From the NCBI RefSeq assembly GCF_005937885.2, contig NZ_CP042176.1, forward strand, positions 4,087,501 to 4,151,500: DNA of 64,000 nucleotides, given 5' to 3'. The number at the start of each line of letters is the position of its first letter. Position 1 is the first letter of the stretch. Below are positions 17,472 to 26,018 of this stretch, in pieces. The notes beneath the pieces are model-generated. The model saw only the letters and a program-made list of their open reading frames with translations. It was not told where the DNA came from and made no database searches. The stretch is from Bradyrhizobium sp. KBS0727 (GTDB lineage: Bacteria; Pseudomonadota; Alphaproteobacteria; Rhizobiales; Xanthobacteraceae). The position numbers and the translations under genes are program-made.

Positions 17472-18056
17472 TCAGTTGCACGCCTTCACCATGACCACCG
17501 CGCCGCTCGACCAGTCGATGTAGAGCCGACGAAAATCCTGTCGCGCGGCGAGCTTCTCCATCAGCGGCGGAATTTTCGCAGCGTGCTCGGGCGGCCACAG
17601 CGGATGCGGCTTGGTATCGTCGCAGATGTAGATGCCGCCGGGACGTAGCAAGGCAAGCGCCTCGTCGAGATGAGTGTGCTTGCCGGCCCCACCATCGGCA
17701 AAAATCAGATCGAAGGAATTCGGCGTCTGGCGCCCGATCGTTGCAGCGCCATCGTCGCACAGTATCGTCAACCTCGGGTCCATCCCGAGATGCGTTTGCG
17801 CAATGGCCTGAACCTTGGGGCTGACATCGACCGTGGTCAGCCGAGCCTCGGCGTCCATGCCGTCCAGCAACCAGCAGGTCCCGATGCCCGTTCCGGTGCC
17901 GACCTCCAGCATCCGCCCGCCCGGCTTTGTGGCGGCCATGACGCGAAGCAAGGCCCCCACCTGCGGCCAGCACCATGACTGAAAGCCGATCTTTCGTGTG
18001 TCAGCCAGGATGGCTTCATATGCTTTCGGCGGCGGCTGAAAAGCGTTCTCTTCCAT
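17472..18056 (-). CDS. Class I SAM-dependent methyltransferase (O-methyltransferase-like)
   Basis: 194 residues. SAM motif I reads LEVGTGTGIG (about 50-59), motif II TTVDVSPK, and a FADGG motif lies near 120, as in catechol O-methyltransferase-like proteins. ICDDTKPH near 145 could supply a metal-binding Asp. The acceptor is unknown. ATG 18056 is the only good start. A broken copy of its 3' end lies at 14384. It sits inside the accessory block between a TPR regulator and the repeat-bounded sulfatase segment. Confidence 0.85.
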   Translation of the reverse strand: MEENAFQPPPKAYEAILADTRKIGFQSWCWPQVGALLRVMAATKPGGRMLEVGTGTGIGTCWLLDGMDAEARLTTVDVSPKVQAIAQTHLGMDPRLTILCDDGAATIGRQTPNSFDLIFADGGAGKHTHLDEALALLRPGGIYICDDTKPHPLWPPEHAAKIPPLMEKLAARQDFRRLYIDWSSGAVVMVKACN

Positions 18057-18180
18057 GAGATGAAGCCTCAGTTGAAATCACTCAGCGGAAATGACAGTCG
18101 TTGCCTGGAGTGCGAATACGGACAACACGACGAAATGAGCCTGTCACAGAAATTAGCGTGTCTCATTCAAGGGGTGCAGT

Positions 18181-18288
18181 CCAGTGCACTTGATTCTCCG
18201 TTTGGCGCTTTCCATTCTCAGCCTCTGTTCGAGTTCGAACTCCGCGAGGATGCGCGCAAACGCAAGATCAATTAATTGAGTGCACTGG
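18181..18288. repeat. 108-base repeat with terminal inverted repeats, copy 1
   Basis: The ends CCAGTGCACT and AGTGCACTGG are perfect 10-base inverted repeats. The right half (TCCGCGAGGATGCGCGCAAA onward) is identical to copy 2 at 21911, while the centre differs by several bases and small indels. It has the structure of a MITE. Confidence 0.75.
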
Positions 18289-18299
18289 CACCGCAATTC

Positions 18300-18322
18300 C
18301 TGGAAAGTCTGGCGAAATCACT
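18300..18322 (+). repeat. 23-base direct repeat, left copy
   Basis: CTGGAAAGTCTGGCGA then (A/G)ATCACT; the right copy is at 20353-20375, with one mismatch. The pair flanks the sulfatase gene. Confidence 0.6.
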
Positions 18323-18494
18323 CGGGCACTGAAGTTCATTGTGTCGTAATTCGTTGACCCCACTGACGATCTTGAGCCACTGCTGCGGAAACGGCACCTT
18401 TCATCAGCCAAAACGCAATTGAAGCGGGGTTCGCGGTTACAGGCAGGCGACCTGTATGCACAAGCCGCCCACCTCTTCCGTCAGGTCGTCTCCA

Positions 18495-20129
18495 TTACTG
18501 GCTAGGGCCTTTCGCGGCCGCTTGCGCCTGCTCCATCTTCTTCGCCATTTCCGCTTTGATCGCGTCAAGATTGAAGCTCGCGCCACGCTGCATTGGCGGG
18601 TACTCGATGAAGGTTTGGAGTGCCTTGCCCATCACCTCCTGAACAAACACGAATCGCCAGAATTGGAATTTGAACCAATCGAAGTATTGCTGCGCGCCTT
18701 CTTTCGTCCCCTTGTTTGGCCAACCCGTGCGCTCGAACGGGTCCAGCCGAAGGTTGGTGATGTAGGGCACGTCCGGCTTGGTTTTTTCGCCCAACCAGCC
18801 GGCGGGCTGATCTATGAAGCGGAACTTATAGTCGTCTATACGCACCGCGCCGACGGTACTCTCACCGAGGTAGAAAATTTCGTGACGCGCTGATGGTCCT
18901 TTGCCGGTGATGGCGGCCATCTGGTTGTAGCCATCCAGATGGTTCTTGTAGGTCCGGCCGCCGATCTCCTTGCCCTTCAGTAATTCATCGGTGATGTTCG
19001 GATTGCCTGCCGCGGCCACGAAAGTCGGCAACCAGTCCAGTCCGGAGAAGATTCCGTTCTGCACCGTGTCCGCCGGTACCTTGCCTGGCCAGCGAATGAT
19101 AGCCGGCACGCGGAAGCCGCCCTCAAGGACGGTTCCCTTGGATTGCGCGAACGGCGTCTGACCGCCATCGGGCCAGGTAAAGACTTCCGTGCCGTTGTCG
19201 GTGGTGAAGACGACGATGGTGTTGTCGTCGACGCCCATATCCTTGAGCTTCTTCATCACCAAGCCGATGTCGTCATCGAGCTGGGCCATGCCGGCTTCCT
19301 CTTCCGACCAGCCGTTCTCCGCGTTGCGCATCGCTTCATATTTTGGGGAGAGATGCGTAACGATGTGCATGCGCGTCGGATTGAGCCAGACGAAGAAAGG
19401 CTTGTTGTCCTTCTTGGCCTTGTCCATGAAATTGATGGCAAAGTCGCGAATCTCGTCATCCACCGTTTCCATGCGCTTGGGATAGAGCGTGCCGGCATCC
19501 TCGATCCTTTGCATGCCGATCTTGCCCCAACGCGGCATCTCGGTGGGATCGTCCTTGTCGGTGGCGTAGCTGTGGACCATGTTGCGCGGTCCGACGACAT
19601 TCAGCAGGTTCTGCGGATAGTTGGGATGTGCCGGATCTTCCATCGCATCGAGGTGATATAAGTAGCCGAAGAACTCGTCGAAGCCGTGGACGGTCGGCAG
19701 GAATTCGTTCTTGTCGCCAAGGTGATTCTTGCCGAACTGGCCGGTGGCGTAACCCATCGATTTCAACACGGTCGCAATGGTCACCGCCTCAGCCGGCAAG
19801 CCGACCGACGCGCCAGCTTGACCGACCGTGGTCATGCCGGTGCGGATCGGTAGCTCCCCGGTAATGAAGTTCGCGCGACCGGCGGTGCAACTTGCCTCGG
19901 CATAGTAGTCGGTAAACCTCATGCCCTCCTTGGCGATCTTGTCGAGGTTGGGAGTTCGGCCGGCCATCAGGCCCTGGTGATAGGCTCCGATATTCCACAT
20001 CCCGATATCGTCGCCCATGATGACAACGATGTTGGGCTTTTGTGGCTGTTGCGCGGAAGCTGGCAAGAATGCGCCCGCCAGGACTATGCTGGAAGCCAGC
20101 GCACTCGATATCAGTAGACGGAGCTTCAT
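18495..20129 (-). CDS. Exported sulfatase (arylsulfatase family)
   Basis: 544 residues with a Sec signal peptide (about 1-26). Metal-binding Asp40-Asp41 lie in VIMGDDIG. The sulfatase signature is at Cys81-Thr-Ala-Gly-Arg85, fitting C-x-P/A-x-R; Cys81 would be converted to formylglycine. GKNHLGD and FTTDNGTE supply further active-site residues. It probably hydrolyses sulfate esters in the periplasm. ATG 20129 has GGAGG 8 bases upstream. No formylglycine-generating enzyme or anaerobic maturase lies in the window. It sits alone inside the repeat-bounded segment, suggesting acquisition. Confidence 0.9.
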   Translation of the reverse strand: MKLRLLISSALASSIVLAGAFLPASAQQPQKPNIVVIMGDDIGMWNIGAYHQGLMAGRTPNLDKIAKEGMRFTDYYAEASCTAGRANFITGELPIRTGMTTVGQAGASVGLPAEAVTIATVLKSMGYATGQFGKNHLGDKNEFLPTVHGFDEFFGYLYHLDAMEDPAHPNYPQNLLNVVGPRNMVHSYATDKDDPTEMPRWGKIGMQRIEDAGTLYPKRMETVDDEIRDFAINFMDKAKKDNKPFFVWLNPTRMHIVTHLSPKYEAMRNAENGWSEEEAGMAQLDDDIGLVMKKLKDMGVDDNTIVVFTTDNGTEVFTWPDGGQTPFAQSKGTVLEGGFRVPAIIRWPGKVPADTVQNGIFSGLDWLPTFVAAAGNPNITDELLKGKEIGGRTYKNHLDGYNQMAAITGKGPSARHEIFYLGESTVGAVRIDDYKFRFIDQPAGWLGEKTKPDVPYITNLRLDPFERTGWPNKGTKEGAQQYFDWFKFQFWRFVFVQEVMGKALQTFIEYPPMQRGASFNLDAIKAEMAKKMEQAQAAAKGPSQ

Positions 20130-20804
20130 GTTCCAATCCTCCATTGACCGTCATCTGAGAGCAAACTTTAGACGGAGACGGCGATGCGTCGCTAAACGTC
20201 AACCACCGTTCTAGGCGGCATCACCAATCTCGCAGATCGCTAGGCCCATGCTATGCAGTTTCGGCAAGTTGGGAGCTGGCGGATCAGCCGGTTCACGCCA
20301 TTGCGGTTCAGTCAGGGGCTGCCAATGGACCAAAACTCGTCAGTCCGCAAAACTGGAAAGTCTGGCGAGATCACTTTGGCGTTACGGTGACACCCATTAG
20401 CCGGCCGGTCGTCAAGATACAGAGCAAATTTTTTTGGCAGCGCTAGCTGCCAACGGCTTTGATTGGTCGCTTTCAGTTACTGTGCGCGTACCGCGCCCGT
20501 TTCTTCGTTTAATGGCTGAGTCCGCATCGCGGATCGCGCCAGACACCCATCAGGATCAAGCATCGGCCCGAGTGAGGCCTGCGCCCTGGCGGCATGGCCG
20601 CCCCAGAAGAACGTTGGTACCGCCCGTATCCAATAGAGTTTCACAGAACCGTGGTTGCCGGCAGGCCGGTGCCAATCTCCGGATGGCTTACGGTGCGGGC
20701 GATCCGCTGTCACAACAGCTGGTGACGGCGATCCGGCGTCCAATTCAGTGCAGCTGGTTGCAGCCCCAGTCACCGTACGTGGCTTGCCGGATCGCCGTCG
20801 TCTC
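20130..20804. other. Gene-free stretch upstream of the sulfatase
   Basis: About 675 bases between the sulfatase start and the IS110 transposase stop. It contains the right direct repeat (20353-20375) and possibly the end of the IS110 element, whose boundary I cannot place because this family lacks strong inverted repeats. Short frames here show no domain or codon signal. Confidence 0.5.
20353..20375 (+). repeat. 23-base direct repeat, right copy
   Basis: Matches 18300-18322 with one difference (G for A). It lies 224 bases upstream of the sulfatase start. Confidence 0.6.
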
Positions 20805-21818
20805 TCAGGCAAAGCAACGCGTTACGTCGAACGGCTTGCCCTCCTTCAGAATGTGATAGCTGGCGCGCGCCAGCTTGTGCGCCAACGCCTTGGTGGCGAC
20901 AACGTTGTTGGTCTTGGCCTTCTTGCGCTCGTGGAAACGCCTGGCCTCGGGGCAAAAGCGCCTGGCGAAGTTCGCCGCCTCGACGAAGGCCCAGGCAAGA
21001 TATCTGTTGCCGTTCTTGACGTTGCCTTCGCCCTTCTTCTTGCGATTGCTGGTGTGCACGCTGTCGACACAGCGCGCATAGGACGCAAAGTTGCTGACGT
21101 CGGCAAACCGATCGATCGGACCGGTTTCCAGAAGAATGACGGTGGCGAGCGTCTGGCCGATGCCCGGCACGCTAGTTAACAAGCCGTATTGCGGTCGGGG
21201 CTTGACGCGTTCTTGTAGGCGCTTCTCCAGAACCTCGACCTGTGACTGCAGTGTCGCGATGACGGCAACGTTGGCCTTGATTGCCAAGCCTACATCCGCC
21301 GCCAGTGGCAGGCTGTCGATCGTATCGTCGGTCAGCCGCTTGATCTGATTGCTGGTCATCCGCCCACCGAGCTGCCTGGCCATGATGTTTTCCACCGCCA
21401 GGACATGTGCCGTGCATGACTGCACCAGCTGCATGCGCTTGCGCGCCAGATCGCGCACGACGCGATGCTCCCTCGGCAGGATCGTACCCGTCGGCAGGAT
21501 TCCCAATCGCAGCAGGTGCGCAAGGTGCTGCGCATCGGTCTCATCGCCGCTGTGCTTCAGTCCTTCGTACTGCTTGATCGCCGCCGTGTTGGCGAGATGC
21601 ACGTGGAAGTCCGCATCCCGCAAACCGTCGACCAGCCAATACCAGTTGTAGGTCGACTCGACCACCACGCCGGCCAATTCGTCTTGCCATCGAGCCAGAA
21701 AGCCTACGATCTTCGCGATGTCGTTGGGCAGGCGCTTCTGCGCCACAACCCGATCAGCATCGTCGATAATCGCGACGACGCTGTTGTTCGAATGCAGATC
21801 AATTCCGCTATACATCAT
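20805..21818 (-). CDS. IS110 family transposase
   Basis: A 337-residue DEDD recombinase-type transposase. The RuvC-like N-terminal domain has Asp7 (GIDLHSN), Glu54 (VVVEST) and Asp92/Asp95 (GDETDAQ). The C-terminal transposase_20 domain has the PGIG motif (SVPGIGQTLA) followed by the Ser-containing region SNRKKKGEGN. The frame is intact. IS110 elements are guided by an RNA made from their non-coding ends. The flanks here would hold that RNA, but I cannot delimit it. It lies inside the candidate composite element. Confidence 0.92.
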   Translation of the reverse strand: MMYSGIDLHSNNSVVAIIDDADRVVAQKRLPNDIAKIVGFLARWQDELAGVVVESTYNWYWLVDGLRDADFHVHLANTAAIKQYEGLKHSGDETDAQHLAHLLRLGILPTGTILPREHRVVRDLARKRMQLVQSCTAHVLAVENIMARQLGGRMTSNQIKRLTDDTIDSLPLAADVGLAIKANVAVIATLQSQVEVLEKRLQERVKPRPQYGLLTSVPGIGQTLATVILLETGPIDRFADVSNFASYARCVDSVHTSNRKKKGEGNVKNGNRYLAWAFVEAANFARRFCPEARRFHERKKAKTNNVVATKALAHKLARASYHILKEGKPFDVTRCFA

Positions 21819-21910
21819 CTTCGCCTCCTCGTCGCCAAAAGTGATTCGTTGATTGCGAATTCACCTTAGCTCCACCGCCTTCTTGGTCGCGAAGGCCGGC
21901 TAGATGATCT

Positions 21911-22016
21911 TCAGTGCACTTAATTCTCCGTTTGGCGCTTTCGTTCCCACCCCTGTTCGAGGGCGGCCTCCGCGAGGATGCGCGCAAACGCAAGATCAAT
22001 TAATTGAGTGCACTGG
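21911..22016. repeat. 108-base repeat, copy 2
   Basis: Ends TCAGTGCACT and AGTGCACTGG; the interior matches copy 1 at 18181 in the same orientation. The outer right flank is the inverted form of the outer left flank of copy 1, so the repeat is reversed relative to its flank in one of the two sites. Confidence 0.75.
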
Positions 22017-22257
22017 ACTGCACCCCTGGAATGAGGTCGTTAACGACCGCCATCTCTTCGGCGGTAAGTTTGTCACGATCCTCAGCGCGGACGCTTTTCA
22101 GGCCTAGCGCAAGTTCAGCCCATCCATCCGTCAATCCGTTGAAGCTTAAGTAAGGGCCAAGGACGCGTGAAAGGGGCGAAAGAGAACGCTTGTCGCACCA
22201 ACCGTTGACGAGGGCCTTCAGTGCCTCAAAGAACTCATCGTTCGACCTGTAGGACAT
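22000..22257 (-). CDS. Small protein of unknown function, 3' end inside a repeat
   Basis: 85 residues, predicted helical and acidic (NDEFFEALKALVNGW...VRAEDRDKLTAEEMAVVNDLI). It resembles a small hypothetical protein family I vaguely recall from Bradyrhizobium. The last ten codons (from PGVQSSALN) lie in the inverted-repeat end and 108-base repeat, so the natural C-terminus was probably lost when the element inserted. The ATG at 22257 lacks a strong ribosome site. It could be a truncated remnant. Confidence 0.45.
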   Translation of the reverse strand: MSYRSNDEFFEALKALVNGWCDKRSLSPLSRVLGPYLSFNGLTDGWAELALGLKSVRAEDRDKLTAEEMAVVNDLIPGVQSSALN

Positions 22258-22314
22258 TACTCAATCCCAATTCGGACACTGCGCATGCGCGCTGCGTCCA
22301 GGACGCCTGCCGCC

Positions 22315-23034
22315 TCAGCACCCCATCTTGTCGGCGATGCCGCCAAAATCCTTGGCGACGACGTCCCAGTCGCCCTTTGCCTCGAAATCATATTTCTGGT
22401 GCGGGCCGTATTCGGTCGGACGCGGGATGAAAGCGGTCTTGAGGCCGAGTTTCTGCGCGGCCTTGAGGTCGTTGTTGTGGGCGGCGACCATCATCACCTG
22501 CTCCGGCTTCAGGCACAGCAGCTTTGCGGCGCCGAGATAGGTTTCCGGATCGGGCTTGTAATGCTCGAACAATTCCGCCGACATCACCAGGTCCCACGGC
22601 AGACCGGCGAATTTCGCCATGTTGGTCAAGAGCGCGACGTTGCCGTTGGAGAGCGGCGAGATGATGTATTTGGTCTTCAGCCGGGTCAGGCCCGCCACCG
22701 TGTCCGGCCAGGCGTGCAGCCGGTGCCAGCCCATCGTCAGGTGATGCAGGTCGGCTTCCTTCAAGCCCGGAATCGAAAACTGCGCGACCAGCTTTTCCAG
22801 CGACTGCCGGTGCAGCGTATCCAGGATCATGTAGCCGCGCTCGGGATGCTTGCGCACCTCGTCCATCGAGGCGGCATAGACCGCCCGCCAGCCGTCGACC
22901 AACGCGGTCCAGTCGGCCTTGATGCCTGACGTCTCCGACCATTTGGTGAAATCGTTGATCAGGCTGGTGCGCCAGTCGACGCAGGTGCCGAACACATCGA
23001 ACACCAGCGCCTTCACCCCGGAAATCTCAGACAT
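22315..23034 (-). CDS. Haloacid dehalogenase type II family hydrolase
   Basis: 239 residues of the HAD superfamily. The nucleophile is Asp13 in VFDVFGTCVDW, motif II is SPLSNGN, and the motif III Lys lies in EHYKPDPETY, closed by the VAAHNNDL region. Type II 2-haloacid dehalogenases share this layout, but many relatives act on other substrates. ATG 23034 has GGGAG 6 bases upstream, so the longer frame to 23064 is rejected. It is followed on the minus strand by the accessory block and preceded by a family A repeat. Confidence 0.85.
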   Translation of the reverse strand: MSEISGVKALVFDVFGTCVDWRTSLINDFTKWSETSGIKADWTALVDGWRAVYAASMDEVRKHPERGYMILDTLHRQSLEKLVAQFSIPGLKEADLHHLTMGWHRLHAWPDTVAGLTRLKTKYIISPLSNGNVALLTNMAKFAGLPWDLVMSAELFEHYKPDPETYLGAAKLLCLKPEQVMMVAAHNNDLKAAQKLGLKTAFIPRPTEYGPHQKYDFEAKGDWDVVAKDFGGIADKMGC

Positions 23035-23059
23035 GTTCACTCCCGTTTTTGTTCTTGTT

Positions 23060-23131
23060 GTCATTCCGGGGCGCGAAGCGAACCCGGAATCTCGAGGTTC
23101 CGGGTTCGCGCTTCGCGCGCCCCGGAACGAC
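23060..23131. repeat. Palindromic repeat, family A copy 2
   Basis: Outer arms GTCATTCCGGGGCG and CGCCCCGGAACGAC with inner dyads. It fills the gap between the HAD start and the GNAT stop. Confidence 0.85.
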
Positions 23132-23136
23132 CAAAA

Positions 23137-23583
23137 CTAGAACAGCTTGCGATACTGCATAAACCCGGAATCGTCGGCGACCTGGTCGTAGAGAATCCGC
23201 GCCTGGGCGTTGGTGGTCTGCGTCAGCCAGTGCACGCGGCTGGCGCCGGCCGCTTTCGCCTTCGCATACACGGCTTCAATCAAAGCCCGGCCAAGGCCGA
23301 GCCCCCGCGCGGTGTCGGCGACGAACAGGTCCTGCAGATAGCAGTAATTGCCGACCGTCCAGCTCGACCGGTGAAACAGGTATTGCACGATGCCGGTCAG
23401 CTTGCCGTCGACATAGGCGCCGAGCAGGAACATCGGCTCGTCGGGATCGTGAAACCGCTGCCATGCGACGTCACTGGCGCCGGGCGCCAGCGTTGCCTTG
23501 TAGAACGCGAGATAGCCGTTCCACAGTGGCTCCCAGGCCGCCCGCTCGTCGTTGCCGACGGGGCGAATGACGACGTTGGACAT
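23137..23583 (-). CDS. GNAT family N-acetyltransferase
   Basis: 148 residues. The acetyl-CoA motif A is seen as LQDLFVADTARGLGLGRALIEAVYAKAKAAG; the Q/RxxGxG/A loop reads RGLGLG. The C-terminal LTQTTNAQARILYDQV fits the family. Start ATG 23583 has GAGGGG 6 bases upstream. It starts 8 bases after the glpX stop on the same strand, so it may be cotranscribed. The substrate is unknown. Confidence 0.85.
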   Translation of the reverse strand: MSNVVIRPVGNDERAAWEPLWNGYLAFYKATLAPGASDVAWQRFHDPDEPMFLLGAYVDGKLTGIVQYLFHRSSWTVGNYCYLQDLFVADTARGLGLGRALIEAVYAKAKAAGASRVHWLTQTTNAQARILYDQVADDSGFMQYRKLF

Positions 23584-23591
23584 GGCACCCC

Positions 23592-24590
23592 TCAATCCAG
23601 GTGGAACTTGTCGAGCTGACGGTGCTCGGCCCTGATGTAGCGCACGGTGCCGGTGACCGAACGCATCACGACGGTGTCGGTCTCAATCACGTGCTTGCGG
23701 AACTTGACGCCCGAGAGCAGCGAACCGGTGGTGACGCCAGTAGCGGCAAACAGGCAGTCGCCCCTCACCATGTCCTCGATGCCGTAGATGAACTTCGGGT
23801 CCTTCACTCCCATCTTGTGGGCGCGCTCGCGCTTCTCCTCGCTGTCGAGGATCAGCCGGCACTGCATCTGGCCACCGATGCAGCGCAATGCGGCCGCCGC
23901 CAGCACGCCCTCGGGCGCGCCGCCGGTGCCGATATACATGTCGACGCCCGTATTATCAGGATCGGCGCAGTGAATGACGCCGGCAACGTCGCCGTCGGTG
24001 ATCAGGCGCACCGCCGCGCCGGTGCCGCGGACGCCCGAGATGATGTCGGCGTGGCGCGGACGATCGAGCACCAGCACCGTGATCGCGGAAGCGTCGACGC
24101 CCTTGGCCTTGGCGAGCCGGCGGACGTTGTCGGCGGGCGAAGCGTCGAGTTCGACCACGCCCTTCTTGTAGCCCGGACCGACCGCGATCTTCTGCATGTA
24201 GACGTCGGGCGCGTGCAACAGCGTGCCGCCGTCGGCCACCGCCATGGTCGCGATCGCGCCCGGCATGTTCTTGGCGCACAGCGTCGTGCCTTCGAGCGGA
24301 TCGACCGCGATATCGACCTGCGGGCCGGCGTTGAGGCCGACCTTCTCGCCGATATAGAGCATCGGCGCTTCGTCGCGCTCACCCTCGCCGATCACGACGG
24401 TGCCTTCGATCGGCAGCTTGTTGAGCTCGCGGCGCATCGCGTCCACCGCGGCCTGGTCGGCCGCCTTTTCCTGACCATGGCCGCGCAGCCGCGCCGCCGA
24501 CACCGCCGCGCGTTCCGTCACGCGCACGATCTCGAGCGTCAGAATGCGCTCGAGCAATAGCTGCGGCGGAACCGAAATATGGGTCGACAT
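23592..24590 (-). CDS. glpX: Fructose-1,6-bisphosphatase class II
   Basis: Dephosphorylates fructose 1,6-bisphosphate in gluconeogenesis and, in autotrophs, also sedoheptulose bisphosphate. At 332 residues it has the GlpX length. Metal and substrate motifs are GEGERDEAP (about 68-76) and VDPLEGTT (96-103); GGAPEGVLAAAALRC lies further on. It follows hom by 85 bases on the same strand, and this hom-glpX order is common in the group as I recall. Confidence 0.95.
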   Translation of the reverse strand: MSTHISVPPQLLLERILTLEIVRVTERAAVSAARLRGHGQEKAADQAAVDAMRRELNKLPIEGTVVIGEGERDEAPMLYIGEKVGLNAGPQVDIAVDPLEGTTLCAKNMPGAIATMAVADGGTLLHAPDVYMQKIAVGPGYKKGVVELDASPADNVRRLAKAKGVDASAITVLVLDRPRHADIISGVRGTGAAVRLITDGDVAGVIHCADPDNTGVDMYIGTGGAPEGVLAAAALRCIGGQMQCRLILDSEEKRERAHKMGVKDPKFIYGIEDMVRGDCLFAATGVTTGSLLSGVKFRKHVIETDTVVMRSVTGTVRYIRAEHRQLDKFHLD

Positions 24591-24675
24591 CTCTGCAACT
24601 CCCTTAGAGCTTCGTGGCAGCCCCCTCGGGCCGCAATCGATTTTTGGTTCGCGCTTCCCGGTGTGAAAACGCGCG

Positions 24676-25995
24676 CTAGTTCTTTTCGATCCTAATCACC
24701 TGCGGCCGGCCGCTGATTACCTTGTCGCGCTGCACCGCTTCCAAAGCGCGATGGATCGCGTCCTCGGAGGTCGCGTAGGTAATCAAAATCACCGGTACCG
24801 GTGACGCCTTCTTGGCCGCGTCCGTCGCATCAACGCCTTCCGGATGGCGCTGGACGACCGACTCCAGCGAAATCTTCTCTTTCGCCAGACGCGTGGCAAT
24901 CTTGGCAACCGTGCCGGGCAGATCGCGCGCCATCAGGCGAATGTAGTAGCCGCCCTCGTGGCGTTCCATCGGCGCCTTTTTGGTGTCACGCAGGCGATCC
25001 ACCGGACGCCCGAACGGTTTGGCGCGGATACCGCGCGCCACGTCGGCGATATCGGCAACGACGGCCGAGGCGGTTGCCGCACCGCCGGCGCCGGGACCGA
25101 CCAGCGTGATCGGCGGGATGCCTTCACCGTCGATGGTCACGGCATTGGTGACGCCCATCACCTGCGCGATCGAGGACGATTTCGGCACCATGGTCGGATG
25201 CACGCGCTGCTCGATGCCCTTGGCGGTCCGCACCGCCACGCCGAGCAGCTTGACCCGGTAACCGAGTTCCTCCGCGGCGCGCAGATCTTCCGGCGCGATT
25301 GAGGAGATGCCTTCGACATAGACCGCGCTCTGCGCCACCTTGGTGCCGAAGGCCAGGCTCGCCAGGATCGCCAGCTTCTGCGCTGTGTCGTGGCCGTCGA
25401 CATCGAACGACGGATTGGCTTCGGCATAGCCGAGGCGCTGGGCGTCCTTCAGACATTCGGCGAACGACAGGCCCTCCTGCTCCATCCGGGTCAGGATGTA
25501 ATTGCAGGTGCCGTTGAGGATGCCATAGACGCGATTGACGCCGGTGCCGGCCAACCCTTCGCGAAGCGTCTTGACGACGGGGATGGCCGCGCCGACCGCC
25601 GCCTCGAAATTCAGGGCACCGCCGTGCTTCTCGGCCGCCCTGGCCAGCCGCAGGCCGTGCTTGGCGATCAGCGCCTTGTTGGCGGTGACCACCGACTTGC
25701 CGTTCTTCAGCGCGGCTTCGATCGCCGACAGCGCCGGTTCGCCGGAACCGCCCATCAGTTCGACGAAGCAATCGATGCGGGGATCGTTGGCCAGCGCCAG
25801 CGGGCCCTTGACCCAGTCGATGCCATCAAGGTGGAGCGAGCGCTTTTTCGCCTTCGAGCGCGCGGTGACGGCCACCACGCGGACGCCGCGCCCGCTGCGC
25901 GCCGACAGCGTTCGTGCCTGCTCTTCGATAAGACGGACGACCGCGGCGCCGACAGTGCCGAGCCCCGCAATGCCCACTCTAAGGGGTGCGACCAT
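24676..25995 (-). CDS. hom: Homoserine dehydrogenase
   Basis: Reduces aspartate semialdehyde to homoserine for threonine and methionine. 439 residues: an NAD(P)-binding GLGTVG at 11-16, a catalytic domain with the conserved YGILNGTCNYILTRM segment, and a C-terminal ACT domain (about 350-430; YYIRLMARDLPGTVAKIA) for threonine feedback. It starts 23 bases after the aminotransferase stop, so the two are probably one transcript. Confidence 0.95.
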   Translation of the reverse strand: MVAPLRVGIAGLGTVGAAVVRLIEEQARTLSARSGRGVRVVAVTARSKAKKRSLHLDGIDWVKGPLALANDPRIDCFVELMGGSGEPALSAIEAALKNGKSVVTANKALIAKHGLRLARAAEKHGGALNFEAAVGAAIPVVKTLREGLAGTGVNRVYGILNGTCNYILTRMEQEGLSFAECLKDAQRLGYAEANPSFDVDGHDTAQKLAILASLAFGTKVAQSAVYVEGISSIAPEDLRAAEELGYRVKLLGVAVRTAKGIEQRVHPTMVPKSSSIAQVMGVTNAVTIDGEGIPPITLVGPGAGGAATASAVVADIADVARGIRAKPFGRPVDRLRDTKKAPMERHEGGYYIRLMARDLPGTVAKIATRLAKEKISLESVVQRHPEGVDATDAAKKASPVPVILITYATSEDAIHRALEAVQRDKVISGRPQVIRIEKN

Positions 25996-26018
25996 GACTT
26001 AAAGAACCTGCAAAGGAA

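Larger units (their letters stand above)
18057..18494. other. Non-coding stretch with repeat ends
   Basis: About 440 bases without a supported gene. It holds the left inverted-repeat end (18162-18190), the 108-base repeat copy 1 (18181-18288) and the left copy of a 23-base direct repeat (18300-18322). A 71-residue frame at 18060-18275 runs straight into the repeat and is not accepted as a gene. Confidence 0.6.
18162..22035. mobile_element. Candidate composite element bounded by 29-base inverted repeats
   Basis: CTCATTC(A/C)AGGGGTGC... at 18162-18190 is repeated in inverted orientation at 22007-22035, 28 of 29 bases matching. Just inside each end lies a copy of a 108-base repeat, and the two copies are in direct orientation. 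The enclosed 3.87 kb carries a sulfatase and an IS110-type transposase. This looks like a cassette moved as a unit, or two insertions of one small element recombined. The inference is mine and no element name is known to me. Confidence 0.45.

Noticed and set aside
18060..18275. 71-codon frame in the left repeat region
   Set aside because: More than half lies in the 108-base repeat, and the rest shows no homology I can name.
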